From positions 8,819,001 to 8,883,000 of the forward strand of contig OY756972.1 of NCBI GenBank assembly GCA_963580455.1: DNA of 64,000 nt. The letters are read 5' to 3'. The stretch's first letter is position 1. Every line of letters begins with the position of its first letter. A model generated the notes under the pieces. That model was given only the letters and a program-made list of their open reading frames with translations. It made no database searches and was not told the origin of the DNA. The position numbers and the translations under genes are program-made. This DNA is from Euonymus europaeus. Taxonomy: Eukaryota > Streptophyta > Magnoliopsida > Celastrales > Celastraceae. Positions 1 to 11,203 of this stretch are shown piece after piece.

Positions 1-534
1 AGTTATTTTTAGTGAGTGGACAGATTCGAACCTTCAACCAGTTCGAATAATGATACAATAATATTATATTCAGGGTTTTTGGTAATCTTTAAGATTTTCT
101 CCAAAATAATGATACAACAATTAATGGGTTTCAATGTTATGGCCTTTTTCTAGAGATTTTTTTGTCAGGTTTCGAATTTTTGGATGAACCCACGTCATGT
201 TATTGCTCGCCGAACAAAATTATAATCTATCAAAACAAGAGAAGAAACCTTGAAAGTGTTATATTGCCTTTAGCCCCATTGTGAACAACAAATTAAAGTG
301 GACCAGGATTCAAGACCCAGGTTTTGGGTGTCATGGGAGCCAGCCCCTGCTGGAATATGCCAAGTGTAGAAAATGGTGCCCGTATAAAAGATAAACTTAG
401 AAAATGTCTTTTAAGTCTTTCTCCTCTTATTTTACAGCACGAAACAAAATGTGTCCATATTACTTTTTGGACATAGTTCCATGCATCAATAAATATGCTT
501 GCTTTTTAAATTCAATGGTCTCAGTTATCTGCAG

Positions 535-2036
535 GGATGGGTTGTCCGATTCTATGCCTATCTTGAAAGGAGCATATTTTATTTGAAATTTGAATTGACC
601 TCTGCCTTATAGACTTTGTTGATTTGCAGTCTTTTCAGCTCATATAATCCAAATACATTGATGTCAACGGCGTACTACCGAACTGATCTTTACCAAAGGC
701 AGTTGAAGGAGGTATGCTTACCTTCGCTGTACTGCATTCTATCTCTCATCTCAAATTCTTGAGAGTTGTTCATGCATATAAAGTCCTTGAACTTGAGACT
801 AGTCACTTTATGCCACCTGTTCTTAGTTGATCACTTGCTTGGCATGAAGTTTTCCTTCCAATTTCTGTGTCTTTTACTGCAGTCATGTTTTATTTGGGAT
901 AAATCCTAGATTCTTAATTGGCTCAACATAAATGCAATATTCAAAATTTGCAGGGTGATTTCAACACTGTAAATGTAATAACCAAGAGCTGGCTTTTAAA
1001 CGCAACCCTAATGTGCTTCTAAAATTACCTAGCAATAAGCAGAGTAGTTTGAAATAAGTTGGGTACTAAAATTTTGGCATATACTTGTAAAAATAAGGAC
1101 AACAACCTCAAAATAAGCAGAAGCACCTCAAAGCGCACTCTTAACTGAAAAAAAAATAACGTAAAAACAAGAATAAGAGGATGTGTTCGCTATGCTGCCT
1201 TTTGTTGCTTGTTAGACAGATTAGCTGCAAAGGAACAATTTTTGAGGAAAGGAAGCATCACTATGTAAAATTGAATATACTTGGAGTTATAATTTGTTCT
1301 TATGGTTGAAATGGTCTGTTGATTACATGACTGTAATTTTAAAGGTAGTTTGTGACTTGGCACATCATGTTTAGTGTAATTTTTGCACCAACTTAGTGCC
1401 TGTTCAAAAAAGGAAAAAAAAAAAATTGATCTTTTGTTTTAGCTTTGCTGTTTAGTTTTGCATGAATTTACCATGTACTTATAAAATCTAAACTGTCTCC
1501 AACCAGTATGAATCCATGACTTATAAGAAAGAAATATATTTGTACAATTTGGCAATTTCATTGTTCAGTAAGCTCTCTCTCTCTCTCTCTCCCTCCCTCT
1601 CTCTCCCTCTCTCTCCCTCTCTCTCCAGGTACCTGTGACAAATTTCTTTGGATCTGTCATGGAGGCAATACACACAGATTCCGCTTACAGAGTCCTCTCG
1701 AGAAAACAGTATGGCGAAGTTGAAACGATTATGCTTTCAGAACAATCACTTTACCGTGATGAAAGAACATTGTTGAATTCAAATGTTAGGGATCGAGATA
1801 ATAACACAGAGGTGATATAAGTTTTCTTTCGTTTTCCAAAATATGTTAATACTTTTTTTTGTGTGTTGCTAAATTTGTCTAAAAACTGAAAGTTACACCT
1901 CTTTCAGGAGGGACAGAGTTCTTTTGGACACATATTGAGTTCATTTTACAAAATTGAAGACGCCGAGACCTTGGTTAACTATGGCTTGTTAGCAGTGCTT
2001 CCAGTGCTTGCAGTTTTCACTTGGCTATCATCTTGA
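535..2036 (+). CDS. 3' exons of a host gene, predicted C-terminal membrane-anchored protein (partial)
   Basis: Three exons join in one frame: 535 or 630-711 (donor GTATGC), 1629-1811 (acceptor ctctccag, donor GTGATA) and 1908-2036 (acceptor ctttcag, stop TGA 2034-2036). The joined protein has soluble charged sequence ([13 protein letters not shown], then [17 protein letters not shown]) and ends in a hydrophobic segment of about 20 residues ([18 protein letters not shown]) followed only by LSS, as in tail-anchored membrane proteins. The frame of the first exon stays coding-like upstream to an acceptor at 534 ([18 protein letters not shown]) but crosses a TAG at 610-612. So either the acceptor at 629 is the real one or the gene carries a nonsense change. 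Earlier exons lie left of the window. I do not recognise the family. The inference of a protein gene is firm; its membrane location is a prediction from the hydrophobic tail. Confidence 0.65.
1571..1628 (+). repeat. (CT)n microsatellite forming the polypyrimidine tract of a 3' splice site
   Basis: An imperfect CT/CCCT tract of about 58 bases runs directly into the acceptor ctctccag before the exon at 1629. It supplies the entire polypyrimidine tract, so length changes here could affect splicing. Confidence 0.8.
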
Positions 2037-2611
2037 AGAATTGAATTAATATCATCTGTGTGATTTCTCATACTCGGAGACAATCCTTCCTTGCTGTGAA
2101 ACAATTCTCGAATTATCTCGTCCTCTAACCCTATAAATTATGCTGTCAGTTCTCTTTTATTATTAGGAGCTCTTCTGAGTTCATGTTTGAACTTTTGTAG
2201 AAGGAAAAAAGAGAGAACATGACAACAAAAATCGAAAGTCCAAAGAAAATCAATGGTGTTTAGATGGACTCTTGATTCTGTTGGTTAATGTGTGCAATTT
2301 TTTAGTTCACCCTGGTAAATTGGTTGGGATTTGCATGCTTTGTGTAGGAGGGGAGCATTTTATGTAAACGTAATCATCGTTATGTGCATAGACAGTGGGT
2401 CCTAGAGACTTCACTGTTTCCCATTTGTAGGAAGTGCTCTTTTATTTTCCTTTTTCCTTTTTATTTTTTTATGATCTTTTTTATTTATTATTATTATTAT
2501 TATTTTTTGTCGTCCTCGTCGACTTGACTCTCAATAGTTACCGTTTGGTTCATGAGTGGGAATGGGGTGTTATTTTTTTCTTTCCCAAAAAAAGAAAACC
2601 CCGAAACAAAA
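2037..2611. other. 3' UTR and downstream flank of the host gene
   Basis: No coding feature is visible after the stop at 2036. The stretch is T-rich with a TTA microsatellite near 2482-2503, and it ends at the inverted repeat of the MULE. I see no clear AATAAA signal. The bases directly before the MULE (gaaacaaaa) and after it (aaaggaaaa) match at 6 of 9 positions but are too A-rich to prove a 9-bp target duplication. Confidence 0.5.
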
Positions 2612-2714
2612 GGAAAACAGTCCCGTTTTACATCCCGTGGGTAAGTATCCCATACCTACGTGGCAATTATGTGACATGATGAGGTGGAAGATGACTGGGA
2701 TTTTCTGAAATTTG
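2612..2714 (+). repeat. MULE left terminal inverted repeat
   Basis: Read left to right it begins GGAAAACAGTCCC and contains GTATCCCAT, GTGGC, TGACATGATGAGG and GATGACTGGGATTTTCTGAA. These line up in order with the reverse complement of 11204-11302 (GGAAAATGATAT, GCATCCCAC, GTGGC, TGTCATGCTAATGAGG, GTTGACTGGGTTTTTTTTGAA), with small indels. The copies are clearly diverged, so the insertion is old. Confidence 0.75.
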
Positions 2715-3088
2715 CGCGACACTCTCTCCCACGTCGCGCTTTAACGCAACCAACATTTCAGTTTCTGGAATTTGAAACACGATCAAACCGTCTCCGTCTC
2801 CCCGTCTCTACTGCTCCATCATTCATCGAATCGACACTTTCGAGTCACTCACTCTCTCTCGCCCGTCCGCGTTCTTCGCCCTCATTACCGTCGCGACTAC
2901 AATCACGTCCCTCCGCTCCAGTGACTATAGTTGCTCCAAGAACCCCTCTATTCGAGGTAACCAACGACTCACTGTCTGATTTTCTAGACATAACAAGTAA
3001 TATCATCTCTGCCTACGGTATAATGCCAGAAAAGAATCTGTTTCTCCCATCGTTCTTCAATTTCTGTGTTAAAAGCAGTGATCGTACA
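2715..3088 (+). other. Leader exon of the MULE Ulp1-like gene (probable)
   Basis: The sequence just inside the left inverted repeat is open in one frame from an ATG at 2684 inside the repeat. It then reaches a strong donor (ACA|GTAAGTG) at 3089, and the intron that follows ends at the acceptor ttccag at 3646. The predicted residues are Ser/Pro/Arg-rich and resemble no domain. It may be an untranslated leader rather than coding sequence; the splice sites are better supported than the translation. Confidence 0.4.
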
Positions 3089-3144
3089 GTAAGTGAAAAC
3101 CTAAATCCATTCTTTCTGTAAAAATTGGAACTTCTGTGAAGATA

Positions 3145-3640
3145 ATGATTAAATGACGCCACTGAGTATTCCATTGTTTCTATAAATCAGCATTTTTTGC
3201 CCCACAAAATGGGTCTTGGATATTTCATCTCGTGATTGCAGTATGTATTCCCATTGTAATATCACAGTTACATAATTATTCCATTGTGACGAGACAATGG
3301 GTTGACATGATTTTTAATTATTCCATTGTAAAATTACAATGACTTGACGTTAGTCCATTGTAAGGTTAGCTTTGTAACCATATTCCATTGTGTTTTACAA
3401 TGGAATAATGTAATAATATGTGCTGAAACAATGGAATAACGTTATTCCATTGTACTTGTTGAGGGAGTTTACTTATTTCATTGATAAATTATGATTGCTT
3501 TAGATATTCCATAGATGTCTGACAATGGTTAAATGTATTCCATTGGTAGGGGACAATGGAATACCTTATTTCATTCAAAAGTATCCATGGAATAACTGAT
3601 TTGGTTGTCACCAATTCATTTTAATACATTGGTTGATTGT
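3145..3640. repeat. ATTCCATTGT/ACAATGGAAT repeats in intron 1 of the Ulp1-like gene
   Basis: Around a dozen copies of the ATTCCATTGT core occur in both orientations, often paired with a short spacer so that they could fold as hairpins (for example ATTCCATTGTGTTTTACAATGGAATAA near 3380, and inverted pairs near 3427 and 3537). No copy is in the flanking exons. Confidence 0.85.
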
Positions 3641-4659
3641 TTCCAGGAGCAAATTAACAATGGTGAAAGGTACAGCGACACCATCTGCTTCAAATAAAAG
3701 ACAGATACAAGATGGTGGGCGAGAAGAAAGTATATCCTCATCATTACAGATCTAACCTGGTTGCAATTGGGGATTTTCTGAAAACGTTGAAACCTTCCAA
3801 GAAGCATAAGCAAATTTTAGTGAAGACTCCTTTCTGGCACCTGTTCAAACAATGGCTCGGCAGCCACAACCCTGCTGTGACTATCAAGAAGAATGACTCA
3901 GTTGTTCGCGATATACTGAGCACATACGATAATGACAGCCAAGCCTTCCTCTTAGCAAAGAAGCCTGTTTATCTATCGGACCACGACGTCACCCTCATAT
4001 TCGGTGTACGATCTGGTAACGTCGTAATGAATTTGCAAAGGACATCAAAGCCTAAAGATAGCCCGTTTGTTAGCAGAACATTTGATGACAAGGTCAACAT
4101 CATCAAATCGACAAACCTTAAGCCAGCAATCGAAGCTGCAATTGCAAAAGAAACGGACACTGCTGCTGATGATTTCGCAAGGCTGATGGTGCTCTACGTT
4201 TGCTTAACACTGTTTTTTTCTACTAGTGGTGATGGACTCCCATGGGCTTTCATTCAATATATTGAAGACATCGACAAGATGAAAGAGTACAACTAGTCCA
4301 GGGCAATATCCAGCAATCTAATCGCCTCGGTACAAAAGTTCAGCGACGTTTCAAAAGTCACAGGCTGTGCAGCAATTATGACGGTAATTTAACGCATCAC
4401 ATCCAACACAAAAAAACCTTGTAATTGTTGTATGTATGTAAATTATTAATGAAATATATTCGTTACAGTACTGGTTCTGTGAACACACGAAAGTGTTTGA
4501 CGCTAGCCCGGGTCCAAGTTTTCCAAGATTCCTCAAATGGGACTTGAAGAACTTTCCAAAAAACTTTCCTACTGATGTAGTCAATAAGCTTAAAAAAACT
4601 CAGGTATATACTACATTTTTATTTTCATTGCACCACTTGTTATTGTTCACTCATCTCAT

Positions 4660-5010
4660 TGTGTGAAGTTGTTATCCCATTAACAATTACCATGGAGTTT
4701 TGTAATTTTCCATTGTACTGATCACAATGAACCAATATGACAATGCAGTGTTTACAATGGATTAAGTATTCCATTGTAATAACTACAATGGATTAAGTAT
4801 TCCATTGTAATATATACAATGGAGTACGTATTCCATTGTAACAACTACAATGGAATACTTATTCAATGAACCAATATGACAATGCAGTGTTTACAATGTT
4901 ATTACAATGTTATTGACCCCCCGAGTGTTGTAAATGCAATGTAATATTTATTTACAATGGAGATTTGTAGTCCATTGTGTTATATTGTGTTATATCATTT
5001 TGATCACATA
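4660..5010. repeat. ATTCCATTGT/ACAATGGAAT repeats in intron 3, partly tandem
   Basis: Besides scattered copies, 4765-4862 holds a short tandem series in which the pair ATTCCATTGTAA...TACAATGGA recurs about every 33 bases. This shows that the inverted pair itself has been amplified as a unit. Confidence 0.85.
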
Positions 5011-6304
5011 GCTTGTTGCTCCTTTATAGTTATTTCATTGACTTATAATTATAGGTCATTTCTGGAGAGCTGAAAGAAACTGAGGAAGAACAAGAAATAC
5101 TCGATGGTGAAGATGCTATCAATGAGACTGAAGAAGAAGGGACCCCAAACATCTCTGACGTCCCCAGTGTCGAAAGCGATCGACAACAAACACCCACAGT
5201 CCCCAATGAGGGAGAAAACCAAAACAAAAACAATGAAGATGAAGAAAATCAGAACAAACAGACTGAAGAATTGGAAATTCCAAACAAGGAGACCGAAGAA
5301 TTGGACAATCCAAAAAGAGACGGACAAGGAAGAAAATTTACAAAAAGAGGATGAAGAGGTTGATAATCCACCCAAGGACGATGATGATGGTGTACATGAC
5401 AACTACGCTGATGATGATGAGCCTATAAGAAACGATGATGGCAGAGGAGACTATGAAACTCCACCCTCAACGCCCTCGACACCATTCCATCAGAGCCTCT
5501 CACGTGTTGTTGACATGATCCAGCCTGATAAAGATGTTCATGACACATCTAGCATTCAGCATAAATATGAAGAGGCTTTACTCCGGATCAAAGACATCGA
5601 GAAGGTCATGAGGGATGAGCGTGTGGAATTGCACAACAAGGTGATTGAATTTGAAAAGCTAAAGACAGAACATGAGGATCTGAAATCAAGTCATCAACAC
5701 CTATCAATGGAGCACCAAAAACTGAAGCTTTCTTCTGAAGAGTTGTCTAATGACTTGCAGAACATCACTGCTGCATATGCTACCAAAGACAAAGAACTGG
5801 AACAACAAAAAACTAATTATGCTGCACTGTTGGAAGAGAGAGAGGAGATACAGGGTGAACTGCAGAGAATGTCTACTGCATATGCACAGCGTGCAAGAAT
5901 CACCGTGCTGAACCCCGAACATGCCTCAAATGAACCCACTCCAGAAGAAGGGGATGGGAAAAATGACAAAACTCCTACTGTGCGGGCAACCAGAACACAA
6001 AAAAAAAAACACCTGGATCTTTGGTGAGAAATGTGAAAACCAGATCAAGCAGGACTTCCACTCAGACTGCAGATGATTTTGATTATCCTCCAGTGACCAA
6101 GCCATCCCCAAAACCAAGAAAAAGCAGAGCTAATAGGAAACTAGCATCTCCCGGGCCGGTTGATGTTGAAAGCTTCGAACCACAAATGAAGAAAGTGAAG
6201 AAAATTGGAAAGATAACAAACAAGCACATCAGTGACGCAGACCATGACACTATCAGTAAGATGGTTGCCTATGAGAACCCCGAGTAAGCTTCCCATCATA
6301 TTGC

Positions 6305-6640
6305 CTTTAATAGCTTATTCCATTGTATTCATAATTCATTCCATTGTTATTCAGTGACTTATCCCACTGTCCTTCTCTATACTATTATAACAATGGATTA
6401 CATTATTCCATTGCATATAACAATGGAATAATGTAATCCATTGTACATAACAATGGTATAAAAATAACCCATGGTGTGGTTACAATGGGTAGAGTTATTC
6501 CATAGTGAAAAGTACAATGGATTTAATATTCTTGTTTCATATGACAATGGAATCAAGATATTACAGTGTGTAATCCATTGTAAATAATTGTCATTCCATT
6601 GTATTTATCTTGTGCTTTGCCTTATTCCATCGTCCACATG
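6305..6640. repeat. ATTCCATTGT/ACAATGGAAT repeats in intron 4
   Basis: Many copies in both orientations, including inverted pairs near 6400-6450. The block stops at the acceptor tggtttcag (6641-6649) and is absent from the adjacent peptidase exon. Confidence 0.85.
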
Positions 6641-7284
6641 TGGTTTCAGCATCGAGGCTTGGGCTGGAGAACAAGCCATCTATCTGAATGACATAATTGA
6701 CCTGTCAGGAACTGAAATGGTGAACAACAGTATCATTGATGGGTACTCTGATATCCTAATGAGGTTACAAACACAACAACACGCCATTGAACCCCCCAAA
6801 CCGATAGGGGAGATCACATCGACTTTCGTACTGACCAGCTCTTCAATGGTAATGATAATGTTGCAAAATTTTCGAGTTAACGTCCAAAAGTGCACAACTG
6901 ACACTGTAATTTTATGTTACACAGGCCTATCTCAGGCAAAACGATGTTGCAGCAACAAAAAGATATGTCACGGATGTAATACACCGAGAATCCCCCCGAA
7001 ACAGGTACTTAATATGTCCTCTTCATTCAAGAGGGAACAAGGAATCTGCCAACCATTGGACTCTACTGGTCCTGGACACAGAAACAGGGGAATGGAAACA
7101 TTACAACTCCCTGCTCCCAAGGGTTCGCGTTTCTGGTGATGAATATCTCAAAGATGCTATGGAATTCGTAAAATACTACGACAGCTTATACCCACAATGC
7201 TCACAGAAGACTTCATCAAGCATACAGACAGTTTGGGATTCGCCACAACAACCTTCTGGAGGGTGAGAACTTTACCACCATTTA

Positions 7285-7440
7285 ATATCCCATGGTTTAT
7301 TCCATTGCATAATACAATGGAATAATATATCTATACAATGGAATAATGTATTCCATTGTAAAAAATCTATTATTCCATTGTAATAATACAATGAAATAAA
7401 ATATGGGATTTATACAACCCCATGGGATATATATCATTTT
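7285..7440. repeat. ATTCCATTGT/ACAATGGAAT repeats in intron 6
   Basis: Six or more copies lie between the His-containing exon and the Cys-containing exon of the peptidase domain, with inverted pairs around 7345-7400. The short intron 6849-6924 lacks the motif. Confidence 0.8.
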
Positions 7441-7737
7441 CCTTAAAACAATTTAATTCCCCCATAAAGCAAACAAATTTTTTTCACTCGATTATCTTAA
7501 TGAATTAGGGTCGACTGTGGCATCGTCTGCATACTCGTTATGGAATGCATCTTCAATCGTACAGAGATCCCGACGGGGGAGTTATCTGTGGATGAAATAG
7601 CAATAATCAGAGCGAGGATCATCAATTTCTTACTGGATGATCCTGGTCACTCGTGGAATGAAGACGTGTACAAAGAGACTTTGGCCTTAGATCAAGTACT
7701 CTGTGATTTACCCCTTGACGGTGGAGCCCCAAAGTGA

Positions 7738-8302
7738 TTGGACATTATTATTTTAAACTTGTCTTTAATCTTGTGTTTATTTCACACTGTGCAAAACTTT
7801 TCAATATCAACTCTATTTAACTTGGTATTCTTGCTTCCATAACTGCTTTCATATCCTCTGCTTCCATATCCACTCTATTTGCTAAGAATTTCACAACCAA
7901 ATAAATGTATTTGCACTGTGAAAATAAGCAAATAAGTCATGTGTATGTACTGTGATAAATAAAACAATACAATGGAATAACTCAAAAAACCAAAACATTT
8001 GGAAAAAATTACTCCCCACACCACCGAATAAAGTTTCAAGTACAATGGAATAAACTTTCAAGAACAATGGAATAAAGGTACATGCACAACGGAATAAGTT
8101 ACATGCACAATGGAATAAGTTACAACACACAACGGAATCAATTTCAAAGTACAATAGATTAAATGTATGAAAACACGCAACGGGACAAAGTGAAACACAC
8201 AACGGGAAAAATTTAACACAATGGAACAAGTTCCACAAGCAATGGAATAAATGTATGTAAACAATGGAATCCATCAAGTCCAAATTGGAATCAGTACTAA
8301 AA
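7738..8302. repeat. Intergenic gap between the convergent MULE genes, with one-way ACAATGGAATAA repeats
   Basis: From about 7960 to 8280 the motif recurs roughly every 20-25 bases, almost all in the ACAATGGAATAA orientation, with variants ACAACGGAATAA and AACGGGA. Long apparent reading frames here are a by-product of the repeat. The first 200 bases after the Ulp1 stop are AT-rich and otherwise unremarkable. Confidence 0.8.
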
Positions 8303-10779
8303 TCACAGACCATCTGCCACAAAATCATCCAAACCCGCTGTTTGCGTTGTGACTTCCAATGCAGACGTACCAGGATGCTTCTTCCTGAATATCCTCTTCT
8401 TCCTCGCACTTGGAGGGCGTCCTTTTCCTCGTCGATTCACCGGGTCATTGGAACTAGTGACTGGCAATGAAACAACACCCGGAGTAGAAGCCAGTGCATT
8501 TGCTGTCTCCTCAATCAAATGTGCGACTTGATTATATCTTTCTTCGGAATCCGCCCCCAAATCTGCAAGCCTTGTAAACATATTACACAAACTCTCATAA
8601 CGACGCTGCTCCGCTGAGAGACACCATCCGTCGTAATCAATTTTAACTCACGAATGGCCCCTCCGTACATCTTTCCTCCATCGAGCACACACGTACTGTG
8701 TTGGTATCAAATCCACACAACTCAGCCTTAAAATTGTCAAGCAATGGCTGCACAAAATACCTCTGAACTGAAACTTCATGCAACTACAATCTACAGAGGA
8801 ACTACGCTCCTCATATCTCACCTCATATGTAATTTTTTCTTCCTACCCTTGTCACCATATGCAACTTCCTCCTCGATAAAAAATATTGCAGTGTCAAACG
8901 AAGTATTCTCTACTGACTGAACACCACAATACATCAACCCAGACAACTCTTTTTGAAACTCTTTGAATTTGGCCTCCGTATATAATCCAGCAATTTGTTT
9001 TTCCATTTCATACCAAGAAACACACTGAGGATGCTTGTGGAAGGAATTAAAGTCTGCTTGGCATTCTTTTTGCACCTTATCCCTGAGTGCATTGTTGTAT
9101 TGCTCAACAAATTGTTTTAGAGTAGTTTTCGAGTTTACATACCCGTCAAAAAAAGCATTCATGCTTTCACTCCTTTGGGTAGTGGACATTCCCGCCCAAA
9201 AGAAGTTCTTCAAATAAACAGGAACCCACATATGCCTTTCCTCATACATAGTTGCCAACCAAGAACTTCCCTCCAAACCAAACTCATGTATCATATTGTC
9301 CCAACCAGTCTCAAACTGAGCTATGCTCTGAGAATCATAAACAGCATCCCCCAACGCGTAAGTTATCCATTTGTACTCTTTGTACGAACCTAATTTCTCA
9401 GGCACCTTTTTCAAAATATGCCACAGGCACCATCTGTGTCTTGTGCCAGGAAAAACAATTTCAATGGCCTTCTTCATAGCTCTATCTTGGTCCGTGATTA
9501 TCCCGCTAGGAGGAATACCATGCATGCACGCAAGCCAAGTCCTGAACAACCATGTAAAAGTCTCAGTATCTTCGTTCGCAATCAAACCACAACCAAGAAG
9601 CACAGAATGACCATGATGATTCACACCCACAAATGGGGCAAAAGGCATGTCATACTTGTTCGTCAGATATGTAGTGTCAAAGCTTACAACGTCGCCAAAT
9701 TCTCGACAAGCTGCCCTACTACGCTGATCAGCCCAAAAAACACTCTTCAACCGCCCTTTATCATCCCAATCTATCATGGAGAAAAAACCTTCATTTTTCG
9801 ACTGCATTTTCAAGAAGTAATTCTGGATAGCATTCGCATCACCCTCACCGAGTCTCATCCGCCTAACTCTGGTTATGAGGTTCCTGGTATCCTGTTGAAT
9901 AAAAGGTAAATGTTTATGTCCACCAGCTCCAATCATCTACTCACACCATAAAACACAAAAACCGTGTTATTTGTCTGTGACAATGAAATAAGGGAAACGT
10001 GCAATGTTATAACTTAGAACCAGTAGCAATTGCATGTGTACTTTGTTATTCCACTGTAAAAAACAATGGAAAAATATATTCATTTATCAAAAAAGACAAT
10101 GGAACACATATTCCATTGTTTAGTACAATGGAATTGAAATATTCCACTGTAAATATTACAATGGAATACAGTCAAAATGGAATAACATTTAAAGCGTCTA
10201 ATGATATTCCATTGTATATTGACAATGGAGTTATGTATTCCAATGCAGTATGACAGTGAAATTAATTATTCCACTGTAACATGACAATGGAATTCAATTA
10301 TTCCACTGTAATATGACAATGGAATTGAAAAACCTTGAATGAGAGGGGCTCAATTCATGGTTATGTCTGTCCATAAAATTGGTGATCTCCCATTTGCCAT
10401 CAGCACATAAACGAGCTCTCAGTCTAGCCTTGCAATCATTCTTCGTATGCGACCGAGATTTGATTGGTACCACAGCACGACTACGAAACTTGTCTGGCTT
10501 TCCACAAGTGAACGTCATGTGTGTACACACACCCAGCTCGTTCTTGTTCTTTGTCCTCCTCTTTACAGAGAAACCATTGCGCTCTCCATATTTCTTGTAA
10601 AAATCAAACAAATCCATATCACTGTCGAACATCATCCCCTCCATTGGTACATTCTCCTCGCCGCCATCAACACTCTCAAAAGAACTAGTCACAATATCAG
10701 CAACATCATTCCCGACATCAAAATCATCGCAGTCGTTACCCCCAACAAGGATATCCATAAAACCTGTAATCTTATCTAC
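8303..10779 (-). pseudogene. MULE transposase, FAR1/MURA type, decayed
   Basis: Exon 1 (about 10779-10336) follows an acceptor tttttgtag and encodes a FAR1 DNA-binding domain (FYKKYGERNGFSVKRR, then Cys-Cys-His-His ligands ending in DRHNHELSPSHSR). Exon 2 (about 9936-8303) has the MULE DDE core: Asp in VVSFDTTYLTNKY, Asp in GIITDQDRAMKKAI, the C2H2 segment RHRWCLWHILKK and the later acidic SESMNAFFDGYV. A SWIM zinc finger follows (VDCSCMKFQF...LCSHC), but it is out of frame after a shift near 8820-8830, and a TGA at 8650-8648 interrupts the tail (RRGHS*VKIDYDG). The C-terminus is basic with an AT-hook-like RGKGRPPSARKK. The exon junction phase is imperfect, which may reflect a mutated acceptor. 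The family catalyses cut-and-paste transposition; this copy is probably dead. Confidence 0.9.
9975..10335. repeat. ATTCCATTGT/ACAATGGAAT repeats in the intron of the MULE transposase gene
   Basis: The intron between the FAR1 domain exon and the catalytic exon carries more than ten copies in both orientations, many as inverted pairs (for example 10117-10166 and 10206-10236). The same motif therefore occupies introns of two genes on opposite strands. Confidence 0.85.
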
Positions 10780-11203
10780 AAAAAAAAACACAAAAAACCC
10801 CTATAGCATAACCCCACTTCGCCTTCAAGAACAAAGTCCGGATAGTGCAACAAGCAAATATATAACGACTAAACAAAAAAAATCAATGAAAAACCCACTA
10901 TCTATACCATATTGATCCACTGTTTATACCTGTATGCGATTAAAAACCCACGGAAGAGGTCGCCGGTCTGAGATAGCTCCGATCTGTGGTTGAGAGAAAG
11001 ATCACTTCGATCCGTAAGAGAACACCGCAATACGATCTCCGATCTGAAGCAATACACCCGCAAACAGCTACGAATGAGGAGATGAAGCTTCAGACTGGAA
11101 TCTCGAGCACTGTAATAGTGAGACTGACCACGGGAGGGGATAGAGAAACATGGTAAGAATCCGACAAACCCATCTCGTTACTGTGTAACTTTTAGATGGT
11201 ATT
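10780..11203 (-). other. 5' region of the MULE transposase gene
   Basis: This stretch lies between exon 1 of the transposase and the right inverted repeat. It contains an intron end (polypyrimidine run and gtag on the - strand at about 10780) and presumably an untranslated first exon and promoter near 10920-11160. I see no decisive TATA box. Confidence 0.4.

Larger units (their letters stand above)
3647..7737 (+). pseudogene. Ulp1-like cysteine peptidase gene of the MULE, six exons, decayed
   Basis: Exons read as 3647-4383, 4469-4603, 5055-6283, 6650-6848, 6925-7262 and 7509-7737, all with GT/AG junctions. N-terminal part: a domain of the kind found ahead of plant transposon Ulp1 proteases (about 3740-4600, ending with YWFCEHTKVFD). 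Middle: an acidic segment, a long coiled coil (about 5545-5890) and basic stretches. C-terminal part: a C48 SUMO-protease-type domain with the His motif SANHWTLLVLD, the partner Asp in that motif, and the Cys motif GVDCGIVC. All three catalytic residues are present. Lesions: a start-region frame change between the ATG at 3660 and the main frame; an in-frame TAG at 4294-4296; an extra base near the A5 run 5312-5316; a missing base in the A11 run 5999-6009. Members of this peptidase family cleave ubiquitin-like proteins; activity of this copy is doubtful. Confidence 0.85.

Noticed and set aside
1..534. Additional upstream exons of the host gene, such as after the acceptor-like ttttacag near 439
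   Set aside because: No frame joins it to the exons downstream; it looks intronic.
5049..5402. Ser/Phe-rich open frame antisense to the acidic exon of the Ulp1-like gene
   Set aside because: Shadow of GAA/GAG-rich coding sequence on the + strand.
7891..8409. Long - strand open frame of about 170 codons rich in Cys, Phe and Leu
   Set aside because: It is the translation of the one-way ACAATGGAATAA repeats and overlaps the end of the transposase gene.
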